Counted from the first letter of the stretch, positions 23,437-33,058 are shown. The stretch: 48,605 nucleotides of DNA from Methanofastidiosum methylothiophilum (GCA_001587635.1 LNJE01000011.1:1-48605), one strand, 5' to 3'. Made by a program: numbers and translations. The notes: generated by a model not told the origin, from the letters alone.

Positions 23437-24087
23437 ATGTATAGCGCCATTGTCTTTGATTTAGATGGAGTATTAATAGAATCTCACTCATCTTGGGAAA
23501 GGCTCCATGAGTACTTTGGTGCAGATGAAGAAAAAAGAAAAGAGAATATGCGAAGATATTTTTCTAAAGAAATAGATTATGGTCAATGGATACGAGAGGA
23601 TATATCCTTATGGAAAAGAGAAGGTAGTCTGCCTCACAAAATGGAAGTTGAAAAAGCTCTTGAAGAGTTGATATTTATCGATGGCGCTAGAGAATGTATA
23701 AAGATCTTAAAAGAAAATAATTTTAATTTATTTATCATTTCTGCAGGAATTGATCTTCTAGCTCAAAATGCAGGTAGGGCCTTAGGGATAGATAAGATAT
23801 GGGCTAATGGATTTCAATATGAAGAAAATGGGTTTCTTTCTGGACAGGATATTTGGAGAGTTGACCTTTTGCGGAAAGACATTGTAATGAACTATATTAT
23901 AGGAGAATATCGTCTTAAAAAAGAGGAGATAATTTCAGTAGGGGATTCAAAATATGACATACCTATGTTTGACCTATCCGGATTTTCAATAGCATTTGAC
24001 CCAAAAGATGACGAAGTGGCAAATAGAGCTAATGTTACTATTCATGAAAGAAACCTTTTAAGGATTTTAGACTATATCAAACTATGA
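23437..24087 (+). CDS. HAD phosphatase, phosphoserine phosphatase-like
   Basis: A HAD hydrolase of 216 residues with motif I VFDLDGVLIES, motif II ISAG in LFIISAGIDLL and motif IV SVGDSKYDIPMF. Its small helical cap (SWERLHEYFGADEEK to EDISLWKREG) resembles SerB-type phosphatases. It may dephosphorylate phosphoserine or a related compound, but the serine-specific residues were not verified. TTTAAATAG about 27 nt before the ATG suggests a leaderless message. It overlaps the Pcc1 gene by ATGA. Confidence 0.83.
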   Translation: MYSAIVFDLDGVLIESHSSWERLHEYFGADEEKRKENMRRYFSKEIDYGQWIREDISLWKREGSLPHKMEVEKALEELIFIDGARECIKILKENNFNLFIISAGIDLLAQNAGRALGIDKIWANGFQYEENGFLSGQDIWRVDLLRKDIVMNYIIGEYRLKKEEIISVGDSKYDIPMFDLSGFSIAFDPKDDEVANRANVTIHERNLLRILDYIKL

Positions 24088-24317
24088 ATATTGCCAAGAT
24101 CGAGATCGTATATATTCATGAAAAAGCAAGAGAAATAGAACGGCTTTTAAAAATAGAAGAAGATAGCTCTCCTTTTTATAGGACTAAGTCTGAAATAACA
24201 ACTGAAGGAACCACTCTTAAAGTTATTATTGTATCTGAAGATATACCTGCATTAAGAGGATCTTTTAATACTTTTATGAATTGGCTTATGGCTATAGAAG
24301 AAGGGATGAAATTATAA
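24084..24317 (+). CDS. pcc1: KEOPS complex subunit Pcc1
   Basis: A 77-residue protein of the Pcc1 family, the dimerisation subunit of KEOPS. The complex makes the universal t6A base of tRNAs reading ANN codons. The pattern of a beta hairpin (TTEGTTLKVIIVSED) followed by the helix LRGSFNTFMNWLMAIEEG is characteristic. It is coupled to a HAD phosphatase by overlapping stop and start codons and converges with argG. Confidence 0.82.
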   Translation: MNIAKIEIVYIHEKAREIERLLKIEEDSSPFYRTKSEITTEGTTLKVIIVSEDIPALRGSFNTFMNWLMAIEEGMKL

Positions 24318-24329
24318 AAAAATATAAAT

Positions 24330-25571
24330 TTAATTTAGTCCGATGGTATCTTTATTAAGAATTACCTTGTGTGCTTTTAGCCTAATGGCATTAATTCGGA
24401 TAAATCCTTTGGAATCTGTCTGATCAAATCCACCTTCAACATCCATGCTTGACAATTCTTTATTGTAAAGCGATGTGGGTGAATCCCTTCCAAGAATCAT
24501 GACATTGCCTTTGTAAAGACCAATTACAACTTTCCCATCGATAAACTCTTGACTCTTGTTAAAAGCCGCCATTAGGAAGTCCATTTCAGGTGAGTACCAA
24601 AATCCATTATATATAAGTTCTGCAAATTTTGGTTCAAGCATATGTTTTAGATGCATAACTTCTCTATCCATTGCTATTCCTTCAATATCTCTGTGAGCGG
24701 ACCATAGTATTGTAGCCCCCGGCGTTTCATAAACTCCTCTGCTTTTTATACCAATAAATCTATTCTCAACGATATCAATTCTTCCAATACCATTTTCTTT
24801 TGCTAATTCATTCAAGTATAGGAAAAGTTCCAAGGGTTTAGTTTTTACAGTTCCATCATCTTTGTTTGTTACTTTTACTGGGAGTCCATTCTTAAAGTCA
24901 ATTTCAATAATTGTTTGTTTATCTGGTGCATCCATTGGTGATTTTGTTATTTCAAACATGTCTTCAGTTGGGGTGAGCATAGTATCTTCAAGTATGCCTG
25001 CTTCATGGCTTAGGTGCATTAAATTACCATCTTGACTGTATGGTTTTGACACAGAGGCTTTGATTGGAATGTCCTTTGATTTTGCATATTTTATCATATC
25101 GCTTCGTCCCTGGAACTGTTGTAGATATTTTGGATTTTTCCAAGGCGATATTACATGTATGGAAGGATTTAATGCGTAGTATGTCAATTCAAATCTAATT
25201 TGATCATTACCTTTTCCAGTTGCGCCATGTGCAACATATTTTGCATTTTCCTTCTCAGCAATTTCAATCTGTTTCTTTGCAATTAAAGGCCTTGCAAGAG
25301 AAGTTCCTAATAAGTATCTGTTTTCGTACATTGCATTTCCTTTTAATGCTTGAAAGATGAAGTCCGTAACAAATTCGGATCTCAAATCTTCAACATAAAC
25401 CTTCGTTGCTCCGCATCTTATGGCTTTTTCTTCAGCGGCTTTTAGATCTTCATCTTGCCCTACATCTGCGATGAAACATATAACATCAAATCCTTCATCT
25501 ATTAACCAAGTCAAGATGACACTGGTATCAAGGCCCCCAGAATAAGCCAAAACAACTTTATCTTTTGTCAT
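24330..25571 (-). CDS. argG: Argininosuccinate synthase
   Basis: Joins citrulline and aspartate with ATP in arginine synthesis. The length of 413 residues is normal. The N-terminal PP-loop VVLAYSGGLDTSVIL, the citrulline/aspartate-binding AHGATGKGNDQIRFE, and the C-terminal YSPEMDFLMAAF and GFIRINAIRL are present. The gene is single: argH is not adjacent. Two TATA-like boxes lie upstream; the nearer (CTTATAAGTT) would give a leaderless message. Confidence 0.97.
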   Translation of the reverse strand: MTKDKVVLAYSGGLDTSVILTWLIDEGFDVICFIADVGQDEDLKAAEEKAIRCGATKVYVEDLRSEFVTDFIFQALKGNAMYENRYLLGTSLARPLIAKKQIEIAEKENAKYVAHGATGKGNDQIRFELTYYALNPSIHVISPWKNPKYLQQFQGRSDMIKYAKSKDIPIKASVSKPYSQDGNLMHLSHEAGILEDTMLTPTEDMFEITKSPMDAPDKQTIIEIDFKNGLPVKVTNKDDGTVKTKPLELFLYLNELAKENGIGRIDIVENRFIGIKSRGVYETPGATILWSAHRDIEGIAMDREVMHLKHMLEPKFAELIYNGFWYSPEMDFLMAAFNKSQEFIDGKVVIGLYKGNVMILGRDSPTSLYNKELSSMDVEGGFDQTDSKGFIRINAIRLKAHKVILNKDTIGLN

Positions 25572-25650
25572 TAGAATCGCCGTGCATGAGGTATAGAATT
25601 AACTTATAAGAATAACGCCCAAGTTGAAACTTTTTATAACATAAATTGTA

Positions 25651-26754
25651 TTAAATAATACTTTCTTGTTCCATAATTACAATCCGATTATTTATGATGG
25701 CACCTTTTAGATTATCACCAACTTTTAATTCCCTTTTTAATCTAACTTCATCCCTTAAAACGTAGAAAGTCTCATAGTCTCCCGAAAGTTTCATCATCTG
25801 ATACCTTTCAGGAGTGACTTCAGTTACAGAAATATCTACTGTTTCAAGTATATCTTTTTCAATTACCTTCATATTTTCTTTTTTGAGCTCCCTCTCAAAT
25901 TCTTTTGCTTTTATACTCAAAATGTTCCCGCCTTCCAATGAGGTAAGTTTAAAGTTATCTCCTGCTATGTCAAGTAGATACAAATGATTTTTATAATAGG
26001 CATACCTTTGTGCCCTATTTTTTAGTCTTACAGTTACGGTAGTTCTATAAATTTTTTTACCCGAGTCCCTATCAATACCCATAAGTTTATGAGATTCACC
26101 CATAGAGCCGTTGAATTTTTTGATTAGGCAATTCCCAATTTTTCTCGCTGCAGATAAAGATCCCATATAAATATCTATTCCTTCCTTAAGTTCTTCAATT
26201 CTAGAAATAAATGCCATTCTATCTTTTAAAATTAGTTTATCTGTAAATTTATCAACAATTTTCATTATGTCATTTGCTCTTTCTAACTCAATCTTTTTCT
26301 CATCATTTCTTATCTGAAGAATAGCCTCATAATATCCACCATAAAATCTTGAGCATCTTTGACATTGTTCTCCTGACAGTAGTATTTCACTTGATGCTTC
26401 CATATCAAAAAGAGAGTCATCATAAAAAGGTCGAATAGTAATTTTTACTTTGTAAATGTTGCCTTCATCAAGAAAATCAACTATCGCTTGGATGTCTTTA
26501 TTATCTTTAGAAAATTCAGAAACAAACTTAATTTCTCTACTTGAAGAAATATTGTTCTTTAAAACTTCATCAATAAAGGAAAGTTTATTATCAAGATTTT
26601 TCCACCTGTTTGTGTAGTAAGAATTGCAACTCTTACAATAGGGAACTTTTATTCTTCCCGGAATAGAAAATTGGAAAGATTCTTTTAAATAACACTCTTT
26701 ACACTTTCCATCTGTGAGTTTATCTTCTTTTCCACAAACAAAGCATCTTTTCAT
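25651..26754 (-). CDS. Nmd3-like ribosome biogenesis protein
   Basis: About 367 residues with the archaeal Nmd3 architecture. An N-terminal zinc-binding part has CFVCGKE, CKECYLKE, YCKSCNSYY and later CQRCSRFYGGYYEA, four C-x2-C pairs. It is followed by eIF5A-like and OB-like beta domains. In eukaryotes Nmd3 binds the 60S subunit for export; in archaea a role in large-subunit assembly or quality control is assumed. ATG 26754 is favoured over an upstream TTG because TTTAAATAAT lies about 25 nt before it. Confidence 0.82.
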   Translation of the reverse strand: MKRCFVCGKEDKLTDGKCKECYLKESFQFSIPGRIKVPYCKSCNSYYTNRWKNLDNKLSFIDEVLKNNISSSREIKFVSEFSKDNKDIQAIVDFLDEGNIYKVKITIRPFYDDSLFDMEASSEILLSGEQCQRCSRFYGGYYEAILQIRNDEKKIELERANDIMKIVDKFTDKLILKDRMAFISRIEELKEGIDIYMGSLSAARKIGNCLIKKFNGSMGESHKLMGIDRDSGKKIYRTTVTVRLKNRAQRYAYYKNHLYLLDIAGDNFKLTSLEGGNILSIKAKEFERELKKENMKVIEKDILETVDISVTEVTPERYQMMKLSGDYETFYVLRDEVRLKRELKVGDNLKGAIINNRIVIMEQESII

Positions 26755-26797
26755 AAGCAATAAAGAAAAAGATTATTTAAATTGTTTTTTATAAATG

Positions 26798-27100
26798 CTA
26801 CATTTTGACTCTTTGAGCATGTAATGTATCACCTATCTCTAAGATACATTCCCGACTAATTAGGCCTTCGCTTAAAGCTATTCCTACAATTTTTTTCCCA
26901 ACAAGATTAAGAATTGTTGCGTCTTTCATGTAGGACAATATATCCTCTTTTTGCCCTAATTTTTTTCCATAAAAAGATTTTTTTACATCTATTTTTATTC
27001 CTCTTTCAGCACAATAAAAAGTACCCTCTAAAGTGTCATCATCACAAACTGCGACGATCAATTCATGTCCTTGTTGATATATAGCATAATAGAATTTCAT
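26798..27100 (-). CDS. DUF424 family protein
   Basis: A 100-residue archaeal DUF424 protein (YYAIYQQGHELIVAVCDDD, LEGTFYCAERGIKIDVKKSFY, ATILNLVGKKIVGIALSEGL). The function is unknown; members are usually found beside translation or RNA genes. Here the start lies 7 nt after the aCPSF1 stop, so it is co-transcribed with an RNA nuclease, supporting an RNA-related role by context only. Confidence 0.8.
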   Translation of the reverse strand: MKFYYAIYQQGHELIVAVCDDDTLEGTFYCAERGIKIDVKKSFYGKKLGQKEDILSYMKDATILNLVGKKIVGIALSEGLISRECILEIGDTLHAQRVKM

Positions 27101-27107
27101 TTTTACC

Positions 27108-29033
27108 CTAGCTTAATCTTACTGTTTCAAGATTTGAAGGTGCTTTAGTTTCTATCCTAAACTTTCTATAAATTGTACTTGCAAAGTCGGTGCACTTTAC
27201 AGGATCCCCATGACCAGTAATAATCTTTTCAGGCCGTGGATTTAATCTTTTAATAAATTCCATAAGTTGATTTCTATCTGAGTGGCCTGAGAATCCGTCA
27301 ACGGTGTAAACTTTCATTCTAATGTTAATTAATTCATTCTTACCATTAGTTCCCATAAGGGGAAGCTCGGTCATACCTTTCTGAACTTTTCTTCCAAGAG
27401 ATCCTTCTCCTTGATAACTTACAAAAACTATTGAGTTTCTAACATCTTCTGCTAAAGCTTTGAAGTACTCTACTGATGGTCCCCCTACAAGCATACCGCT
27501 AGTTGCTAGAATGATACACGGAGGGCCATCAATTATGCTCTTCCTCTTGTCATTAGTTTTTACATTCTCAAATGTTTCAGATAAGAAAGGATTCTTTCCT
27601 TGATGGAATATCATTTCTCTTATCTCTTTTGAAAGGTATTCAGGATATGCAGTATGGATTGCAGTTGCCTCCCATATCATTCCATCAAGATATACTGGCA
27701 TTCTTTCTAGTGTGCCACTTTCCATTAACTCTTCTAAAAAAAGCATTATTTCCTGAGATCTTCCAACTGAAAGAACAGGAATTAAGACTTTACCTCCTTG
27801 GGAGGTAGTATCATATATTATCTTCAAAAGATTCTTTTCTGCTTCGCCTCTTGGCATCTGTATATCGTGTGACCCTCCATAAGTCGCCTCGATTACTAAG
27901 GATTCAAGGCGTGGAAATTTGAAATTGGCTTTTTCTAAGAGCCTTGAGGTTTCAAAATTAAAATCACCAGTATATACAATATTATGCAATCCATTCCCTA
28001 CATGTAAGTGCACCATAGCAGAACCTAATATATGCCCAGCATTATGGAATGTGAGCCTTATGTCTGGAGAAATATCCCTTACTTCTTTGTAGTCAACAGG
28101 AATAGTGTGATGGATGACACTTTTAACGTCCTTCCTGGAGTATGGAACTGGATTATTTTCTTTTTCTGCAATATCTATATAATCCAATTGCAACATGGTC
28201 ATTAATTCTCTTGTAGGGGGCGTACAATATATCGCTCCTTCATAACCATACTTGTACAAGTATGGAATAAATCCACAATGATCAAGATGGGCATGACTTA
28301 CAATAATTGCATCTAACTCTTTTGCATTCAGAATGTACTTAAATTCGGGAGAATCTAAATGGGGATAAGCATGTTTTGGATCATTTGTTGCTACGTTAAC
28401 ACCACAATCTAACAAAACTTTAGATTCAGGAGTCTGTAATAACAAACATGACCTTCCAACTTCTCTAAATCCTCCAAGAAAAGTGATTCTAATCCACTCC
28501 GAACGTATATCTTGATCCCTATAAATTCTATGGCCAATTTTTTTCAGGATTGTTTTTCTTTCATCTGCTTCCTTCTGAAGAGTTGATCTAACTGCTTTAA
28601 TTGTGTCAGATTGTAAAGGTGGTGTCCTCCTTACTATGGGGGCCCATCTTACAACTCTTGTGATGTCTCTCAAAGTCTGGCCTGATTTTCCGATAACAAG
28701 ACCTGGTTTTTTTGCCTCGATTATCACTTCTGAAGCTGAAGGATCAAAGCTGATATCAGTGATCTCAGCTTCATCAGGAACAATGTTTTTAATTTTATTT
28801 ATTGCTTCTTCTTCTGTTGTTAGTACAGCAACATCAGGTTTTACAATAATCCTTTTTCTTAAATTCTTTGCTAGTTCTTTTACTATTTCACCATCGTCAA
28901 CTAGCATCCCTGGATTTCTAGTGTATATAACGACCTCAGGCCCTTCAAAGTCAATGTTTGTTATGACAGCACCGGGAGGTATATTTTCCGTTACAACGTT
29001 TTTAATTTCTTTAAGTATCTCCTCTGAAGACAA
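27108..29033 (-). CDS. aCPSF1 beta-CASP ribonuclease
   Basis: The archaeal CPSF73 homologue, a zinc-dependent endo/exoribonuclease that in studied archaea causes 3'-end formation and transcription termination at U-rich sites. In 641 residues, a type-II KH-like region occupies about 1-70. A second KH domain with the GKSG loop lies at 115-118. The metallo-beta-lactamase core has HAHLDH at 247-252, GHILGSAMVHL and YTGDFNFE. The beta-CASP insert and C-terminal SGHSDRNQL and TGHGDP complete the active site. The start is TTG, 5 nt after GGTGA. A tract of aligned genes psmB, aCPSF1, DUF424 and nmd3 suggests a shared regulon. Confidence 0.95.
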   Translation of the reverse strand: MSSEEILKEIKNVVTENIPPGAVITNIDFEGPEVVIYTRNPGMLVDDGEIVKELAKNLRKRIIVKPDVAVLTTEEEAINKIKNIVPDEAEITDISFDPSASEVIIEAKKPGLVIGKSGQTLRDITRVVRWAPIVRRTPPLQSDTIKAVRSTLQKEADERKTILKKIGHRIYRDQDIRSEWIRITFLGGFREVGRSCLLLQTPESKVLLDCGVNVATNDPKHAYPHLDSPEFKYILNAKELDAIIVSHAHLDHCGFIPYLYKYGYEGAIYCTPPTRELMTMLQLDYIDIAEKENNPVPYSRKDVKSVIHHTIPVDYKEVRDISPDIRLTFHNAGHILGSAMVHLHVGNGLHNIVYTGDFNFETSRLLEKANFKFPRLESLVIEATYGGSHDIQMPRGEAEKNLLKIIYDTTSQGGKVLIPVLSVGRSQEIMLFLEELMESGTLERMPVYLDGMIWEATAIHTAYPEYLSKEIREMIFHQGKNPFLSETFENVKTNDKRKSIIDGPPCIILATSGMLVGGPSVEYFKALAEDVRNSIVFVSYQGEGSLGRKVQKGMTELPLMGTNGKNELINIRMKVYTVDGFSGHSDRNQLMEFIKRLNPRPEKIITGHGDPVKCTDFASTIYRKFRIETKAPSNLETVRLS

Positions 29034-29092
29034 AAACTCACCTAATTTCTTAAGAATATATGATAAATTAATAATTAAAATAAAAAAGAGAA

Positions 29093-29710
29093 TTAATTCT
29101 GATTCATTATACCTATAATTTCTTCATCAGAAAGTTCTCTGTAGCCATCTTTATCGATTACGGCCATTGTAATACCATTTCCAGTGGCTAGGTCTCTCTC
29201 AATTGCTGCATTAATTGCCTTAATAGCAACAGATGCACCTTCTTCCCAGCTCATACCGTCTCGATACATAGATTCTAAAACACCGTATGCCACAAGCGAC
29301 CCTGAACCTGTTGAAATTGCTTTATCCTCGTTTACTCCGCCTATTGGATCTATGGAATAAGCTATGGGTTTTTCATCAAATCCAGCTACAACAAGCCACG
29401 CAATTAGGGGGTAGTACCTCTGACCGTGTAGTATGTGGGATGTCAATGTAGCAAGTGACCTAGTAGACATTTTAGCGCCGTTTTTCATCTTATAAAGATT
29501 TACTTCGGCTCTAAGAGATCCAATCAAACTTTGGATATCTCCTACACTGCCTGCCACTGTTGCTCCAATGTAATCATCAATTTTGTATACTTTTTTAACA
29601 TTCTTATGAGCCACTAAATAACCCATTGATGCTCTTCTATCCGTTGCTAATACTACAGCGTCCTTACATACAATAGCTACTGTAGTAGTACCTTTTTTTA
29701 TATCTTCCAC
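29093..29710 (-). CDS. psmB: Proteasome beta subunit
   Basis: The catalytic subunit of the 20S proteasome. A seven-residue propeptide (MEDIKKG) is followed by the nucleophile Thr in TTTVAIVCKDAVVLATDRRAS, with catalytic Asp and Lys of the family in place (D-R-R and the following VAHKNVKKVYKI). At 205 residues it is normal. The start is GTG with GAGGTGA upstream. The alpha subunit is not in this window. Confidence 0.96.
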   Translation of the reverse strand: MEDIKKGTTTVAIVCKDAVVLATDRRASMGYLVAHKNVKKVYKIDDYIGATVAGSVGDIQSLIGSLRAEVNLYKMKNGAKMSTRSLATLTSHILHGQRYYPLIAWLVVAGFDEKPIAYSIDPIGGVNEDKAISTGSGSLVAYGVLESMYRDGMSWEEGASVAIKAINAAIERDLATGNGITMAVIDKDGYRELSDEEIIGIMNQN

Positions 29711-29798
29711 TAAATCACCTCAAAATAGTTAGTTAAATAATAAGAAGCTAACAAATTTTTATAGTTTAAAATGATATTTAAGTCTTTTGGTAATATAA

Positions 29799-31562
29799 TT
29801 ATATACCCCAAAGAGAGTCCTCCTTCCTCTTAATTAATATAAATTCATCGAGAATTTCTTTTTCGTCTTGAGTTAAATCATTATAAATTTCAAATTTTAG
29901 TTTTTTGTAATCCGGGAGAGGTATATTCACATAAAGTATGTCTCCCTCTTTTATTTGCCTTCCAACTGTTGGACCATCTATTGCACAAGCTATTTCTTTA
30001 CCTTGCAGGGCTTCCTTTAGAAAATCATTTTTATCCTTTAATGTTTTTACAATTCCAATATTTTTTCCATCATCTTTTAATAATGACACGTCTGTTTTAA
30101 GTCTTCCTCGTAATACCTTAACACCAACGATTGCCGGTTTTGTTACTCTAAAAACATGATGATACATAAGTTCTATTTTTCCTGGCCTTATTATCCCCTC
30201 AAATTTCTGTTTCTTTTGTTTTTCTATTTCTTCTTTCTTCCAGAGCTCATAATCTTCTAGTATTTTATAGATAATCTCACTTTCAAATATTTTAATGTCT
30301 TCTCTAACTGCGACTTCTTTTGCATCTGGTAAGAGTTTAGAATTAAAGGCAAAAACAACTGCAGACACCTTATCTTCCATCTTGACTGATTTCGCCTCAA
30401 TTATATCCTGCTTTGTGACATCCCCTATATCTGCCCTTCGAATATTAATCCCTAATTCTTTTAATTCCATGACTATTGCTTCAAGGCTTCCAAGAGTATC
30501 TGTTTTTATTATAACTCCGGAACTATTGTTCTCAATTTTTATTGATTTAATTTCTTTAGATATTTCTTTTTTTGTTTTTTCAATATCTTTTGCTACATAA
30601 AGAGGAGATCCTGCCAACGCTTTTTCTAAGTCATGGGCAGAAATTTTTATCCCTGCTGCAGCAAATTGTGATTCAACTGAATCAAACTTTTTTCTTGGAT
30701 CTCGAATTTCCTCAAGTGATTTAGGTTTAAGTAAAGCCCTAATATTAGTTGTATAAATGCCATCCTTTCCACCAAAAACGACATCGTCTTTTCTCTTAAT
30801 GACTCCGTCATACAAAATAACATCTAGAGTCATTCCCAAACCTTTTTCTTCCTTGACCTCCAATATTGTTGCTTTACCAGGCTCATTTTCATCAATTTCT
30901 AGTTTGTTTTTCAAGAATTTTTGAGAAAGACCTGCAATAAGCAAGAGAAGATCTTGCACTCCCATACCTGTTTTAGCTGATATGGGAACCATTGCAATTT
31001 TTTTAGTGTAGTCTGAGATTTTATTATAAATATCACAATCAAAACCTTGTTCATACATTTTTGCCTGGAAGTCCCATATTTTTTGGTCAAGTATGGATTT
31101 AACATTCTGATTTTGCTTAGTTATTACATTATTAAAAGAAGATTTTGGCATAATGTTAAAACCATTTATCCTATCGATCTTATTCAAAGCCATTACAAAG
31201 GGAGTTTTGTAATTTTTTAGTATGTTAATACTTTCTATTGTCTGTAATTGTAATCCTTCATTTATGTCCACTACCAAAACAGCCAAATCAGAAAGAGATC
31301 CTCCTCTAGACCTTAAATTTGTAAATGCTTTATGGCCAGGAGTATCGATGAATAATAATCCAGGAAGTTTTATCCCCCATTTATCAAAATCTTCTCCACA
31401 AATATCCTTTACTATATCGATAGGTACTTCTGTAGCGCCGATGTGTTGAGTAATTCCACCAGCTTCTCTTGAAGCAACAGCAGTACCTCTAATATAATCT
31501 AGAAGAGAAGTTTTTCCATGGTCTACATGACCTAAAACAGAGATAATTGGCTGTCGTATCAT
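29799..31562 (-). CDS. infB: Translation initiation factor aIF5B (IF2 family)
   Basis: A GTPase that promotes subunit joining. Its 587 residues comprise the G domain (GHVDHGKTSLLDYIRG at 11-26; DTPGHKAF; NKIDR), then domains II, III and IV with LEVKEEKGLGMTLDVILYDG and RPGKIELMYHHVFRVTKPAIVGV. It has the short archaeal form without a long N-terminal extension and no intein. It follows ndk, L24e, S28e and L7Ae in the conserved archaeal order. Confidence 0.97.
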   Translation of the reverse strand: MIRQPIISVLGHVDHGKTSLLDYIRGTAVASREAGGITQHIGATEVPIDIVKDICGEDFDKWGIKLPGLLFIDTPGHKAFTNLRSRGGSLSDLAVLVVDINEGLQLQTIESINILKNYKTPFVMALNKIDRINGFNIMPKSSFNNVITKQNQNVKSILDQKIWDFQAKMYEQGFDCDIYNKISDYTKKIAMVPISAKTGMGVQDLLLLIAGLSQKFLKNKLEIDENEPGKATILEVKEEKGLGMTLDVILYDGVIKRKDDVVFGGKDGIYTTNIRALLKPKSLEEIRDPRKKFDSVESQFAAAGIKISAHDLEKALAGSPLYVAKDIEKTKKEISKEIKSIKIENNSSGVIIKTDTLGSLEAIVMELKELGINIRRADIGDVTKQDIIEAKSVKMEDKVSAVVFAFNSKLLPDAKEVAVREDIKIFESEIIYKILEDYELWKKEEIEKQKKQKFEGIIRPGKIELMYHHVFRVTKPAIVGVKVLRGRLKTDVSLLKDDGKNIGIVKTLKDKNDFLKEALQGKEIACAIDGPTVGRQIKEGDILYVNIPLPDYKKLKFEIYNDLTQDEKEILDEFILIKRKEDSLWGI

Positions 31563-31578
31563 TTAAACAACGATTTGT

Positions 31579-32016
31579 TTATTTATTGTAATTGAATATT
31601 TCTTGATCCTTGAAAAACAAAGAAATCTCTCTCTTTGCACTTTCTGGAGAATCCGAAGCATGAATTACATTAAATATATCATTTCCCCTCTTATATCCAA
31701 AATCCCCTCTTATGCTTCCAGGGGCAGCTTTGTGAGGATCTGTAGTGCCACATAGAGTCCTTATAACAGTTATTGCATCTTCTCCTTCAATTACCCCAAG
31801 TACAACTGGGCAAGAAGTGATGTAGCTAATTAGACTCTCATAAAAAGTTTTTCCTTTGTGTTCTGCATAATGAGTTCCAGCTTTTTCTTTAGATATCCAT
31901 TCCATTTTTAAAGCGGCTATTTTTAATCCTTTTGATTCAATTCTTGATAAAACATTTCCAATATTTGATCTCATTATAGTATCTGGTTTTAAAATAATTA
32001 AAGTTCTTTCGCTCAT
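31579..32016 (-). CDS. ndk: Nucleoside diphosphate kinase
   Basis: Balances NTP pools by phosphotransfer through a histidine: NVIHASDS holds the phospho-His. Other family marks are TLIILKPDTI, GTHYAEHKGKTFYESL and the nucleotide loop GTTDPHKAAPGSIRGDFG. The ATG at 32016 gives 145 residues starting MSERTL, which fits the family better than the TTG four codons upstream. It is fourth in the L7Ae-S28e-L24e-ndk-infB cluster. Confidence 0.95.
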   Translation of the reverse strand: MSERTLIILKPDTIMRSNIGNVLSRIESKGLKIAALKMEWISKEKAGTHYAEHKGKTFYESLISYITSCPVVLGVIEGEDAITVIRTLCGTTDPHKAAPGSIRGDFGYKRGNDIFNVIHASDSPESAKREISLFFKDQEIFNYNK

Positions 32017-32050
32017 CTTAAACACCAATTAAAAAAATTTATTAATAAAA

Positions 32051-32254
32051 TTATTTCTTTGTTCTAAGGGCCTTTTCTTTTTTGTACTCTTCAGTCCATC
32101 TGATTTTCCTTGGTTTTCTATTTAAATTAATCATATTCCTTTCACATTTATGGGTACAAAAGTTATATACCACTCCGTCTTTTCTTACGAAAATAAGGCC
32201 TGTTCCAGGATCAATTAATCCTCCACAAAAAGAACAGTTGACTTTTCTTGGCAT
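32051..32254 (-). CDS. rpl24e: Ribosomal protein L24e (eL24)
   Basis: A 67-residue large-subunit protein with a zinc finger: CSFCGG at the N-terminus and FCTHKCERN, then the basic RKPRKIRWTEEYKKEKA tail. The signature PGTGLIFVRKDGVVYNFC is present. It is preceded by GGTGAG and sits 4 nt after S28e. Confidence 0.96.
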   Translation of the reverse strand: MPRKVNCSFCGGLIDPGTGLIFVRKDGVVYNFCTHKCERNMINLNRKPRKIRWTEEYKKEKALRTKK

Positions 32255-32258
32255 GATC

Positions 32259-32477
32259 TCACCTTGGCGTCTTTATCTCCTTTGCTTCTCTTTCAGTTTC
32301 CTTTAGAACAACAATGTCTCCAATTTTTACCGGACCTCTTAGATTTCGTGTGATGACTCTGTCTTTATCTATCCCTTCAAGTACTTTGACTCTTACCTGG
32401 AAGATATCCCCAGTCACGCCAGTACGAACGACAATCTCTAAAACTTCTGCCGGTATTCCTGCATCAATCTCGGCCAT
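32259..32477 (-). CDS. rps28e: Ribosomal protein S28e (eS28)
   Basis: A 72-residue OB-fold small-subunit protein, recognised by VVVRTGVTGDIFQVRVKVLE-type sequence (here IVVRTGVTGDIFQVRVKV) and the C-terminal RNLRGPVKIGDIVVLKETERE. It lies between L7Ae and L24e with 4-nt gaps. Confidence 0.97.
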   Translation of the reverse strand: MAEIDAGIPAEVLEIVVRTGVTGDIFQVRVKVLEGIDKDRVITRNLRGPVKIGDIVVLKETEREAKEIKTPR

Positions 32478-32481
32478 TAAA

Positions 32482-32847
32482 TCACTTTCTAAGTTCTTTT
32501 ACTTTGACAATGATGTCATCAATAAGATCCTTAGCTTTACCTTCTTTAATTACTGCAACTGCTGCTGTTGATACGTCAATACCGATTGCTGCACCAAGTT
32601 CATCTTTTCTTGGAACGTAGATATATGGTATTTCTTTTTCATCACATATCAATGGTATGTGTGCAATTATCTCCTCAGGAGTAATATCCTCCGCAAGATA
32701 AACTAGTTTTGCAATACCTCTTTCAACAGCTTTTGTTGTTTCATTTGCACCTTTCTTTAATTTTCCTGTGTCCCTTACCATTTCAAGAGATTCGTAAGAT
32801 TTGTTTGCTAACTCTTCTGGAACTTTAAATTTAACATAAACTGCCAT
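32482..32847 (-). CDS. rpl7ae: Ribosomal protein L7Ae
   Basis: A kink-turn-binding protein of 121 residues, part of the large subunit and also of archaeal box C/D and H/ACA RNPs and RNase P. Diagnostic are LKKGANETTKAVERGIAKLV, AEDITPEEIIAHIPLICDEK and YIYVPRKDELGAAIGI. It has GAGGTG before the ATG. It is first in the cluster, 73 nt after the 5S rRNA gene on the same strand. Confidence 0.97.
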   Translation of the reverse strand: MAVYVKFKVPEELANKSYESLEMVRDTGKLKKGANETTKAVERGIAKLVYLAEDITPEEIIAHIPLICDEKEIPYIYVPRKDELGAAIGIDVSTAAVAVIKEGKAKDLIDDIIVKVKELRK

Positions 32848-32920
32848 TAAAACACCTCATTCCTCAAAACATATAGTTTTTCATCAGTCGGCTAGTATAT
32901 AAATAGCCAAGAATATAAAG

Positions 32921-33036
32921 GCCGGCGACGTTGTGATATTCCCGCTACTAGCAGTACAAATCACGACGCAAGAAGGCTTAACTTCTGGGTTCGAGATGAG
33001 TCCAGGTGTATCACTTCCGCTATGGTCGCCGTACCA
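32921..33036 (-). rRNA. 5S ribosomal RNA
   Basis: Read on the minus strand, the sequence has the 5S layout. Terminal helix strands CGGCGAC and GTCGCCG are about 115 nt apart. The conserved loop AGATGAG-type complement CTCATCTCGAACCCAGAAGTTAAG and GTACTGCTAGTAGCGGGAA follow in order (described here by positions 32957-33003). The ends are approximate to a few bases. It is not linked to 16S or 23S within the window. It has its own TATA-like element upstream. Confidence 0.92.
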
Positions 33037-33058
33037 TTTCTGAATAATTGTGGTGGGT

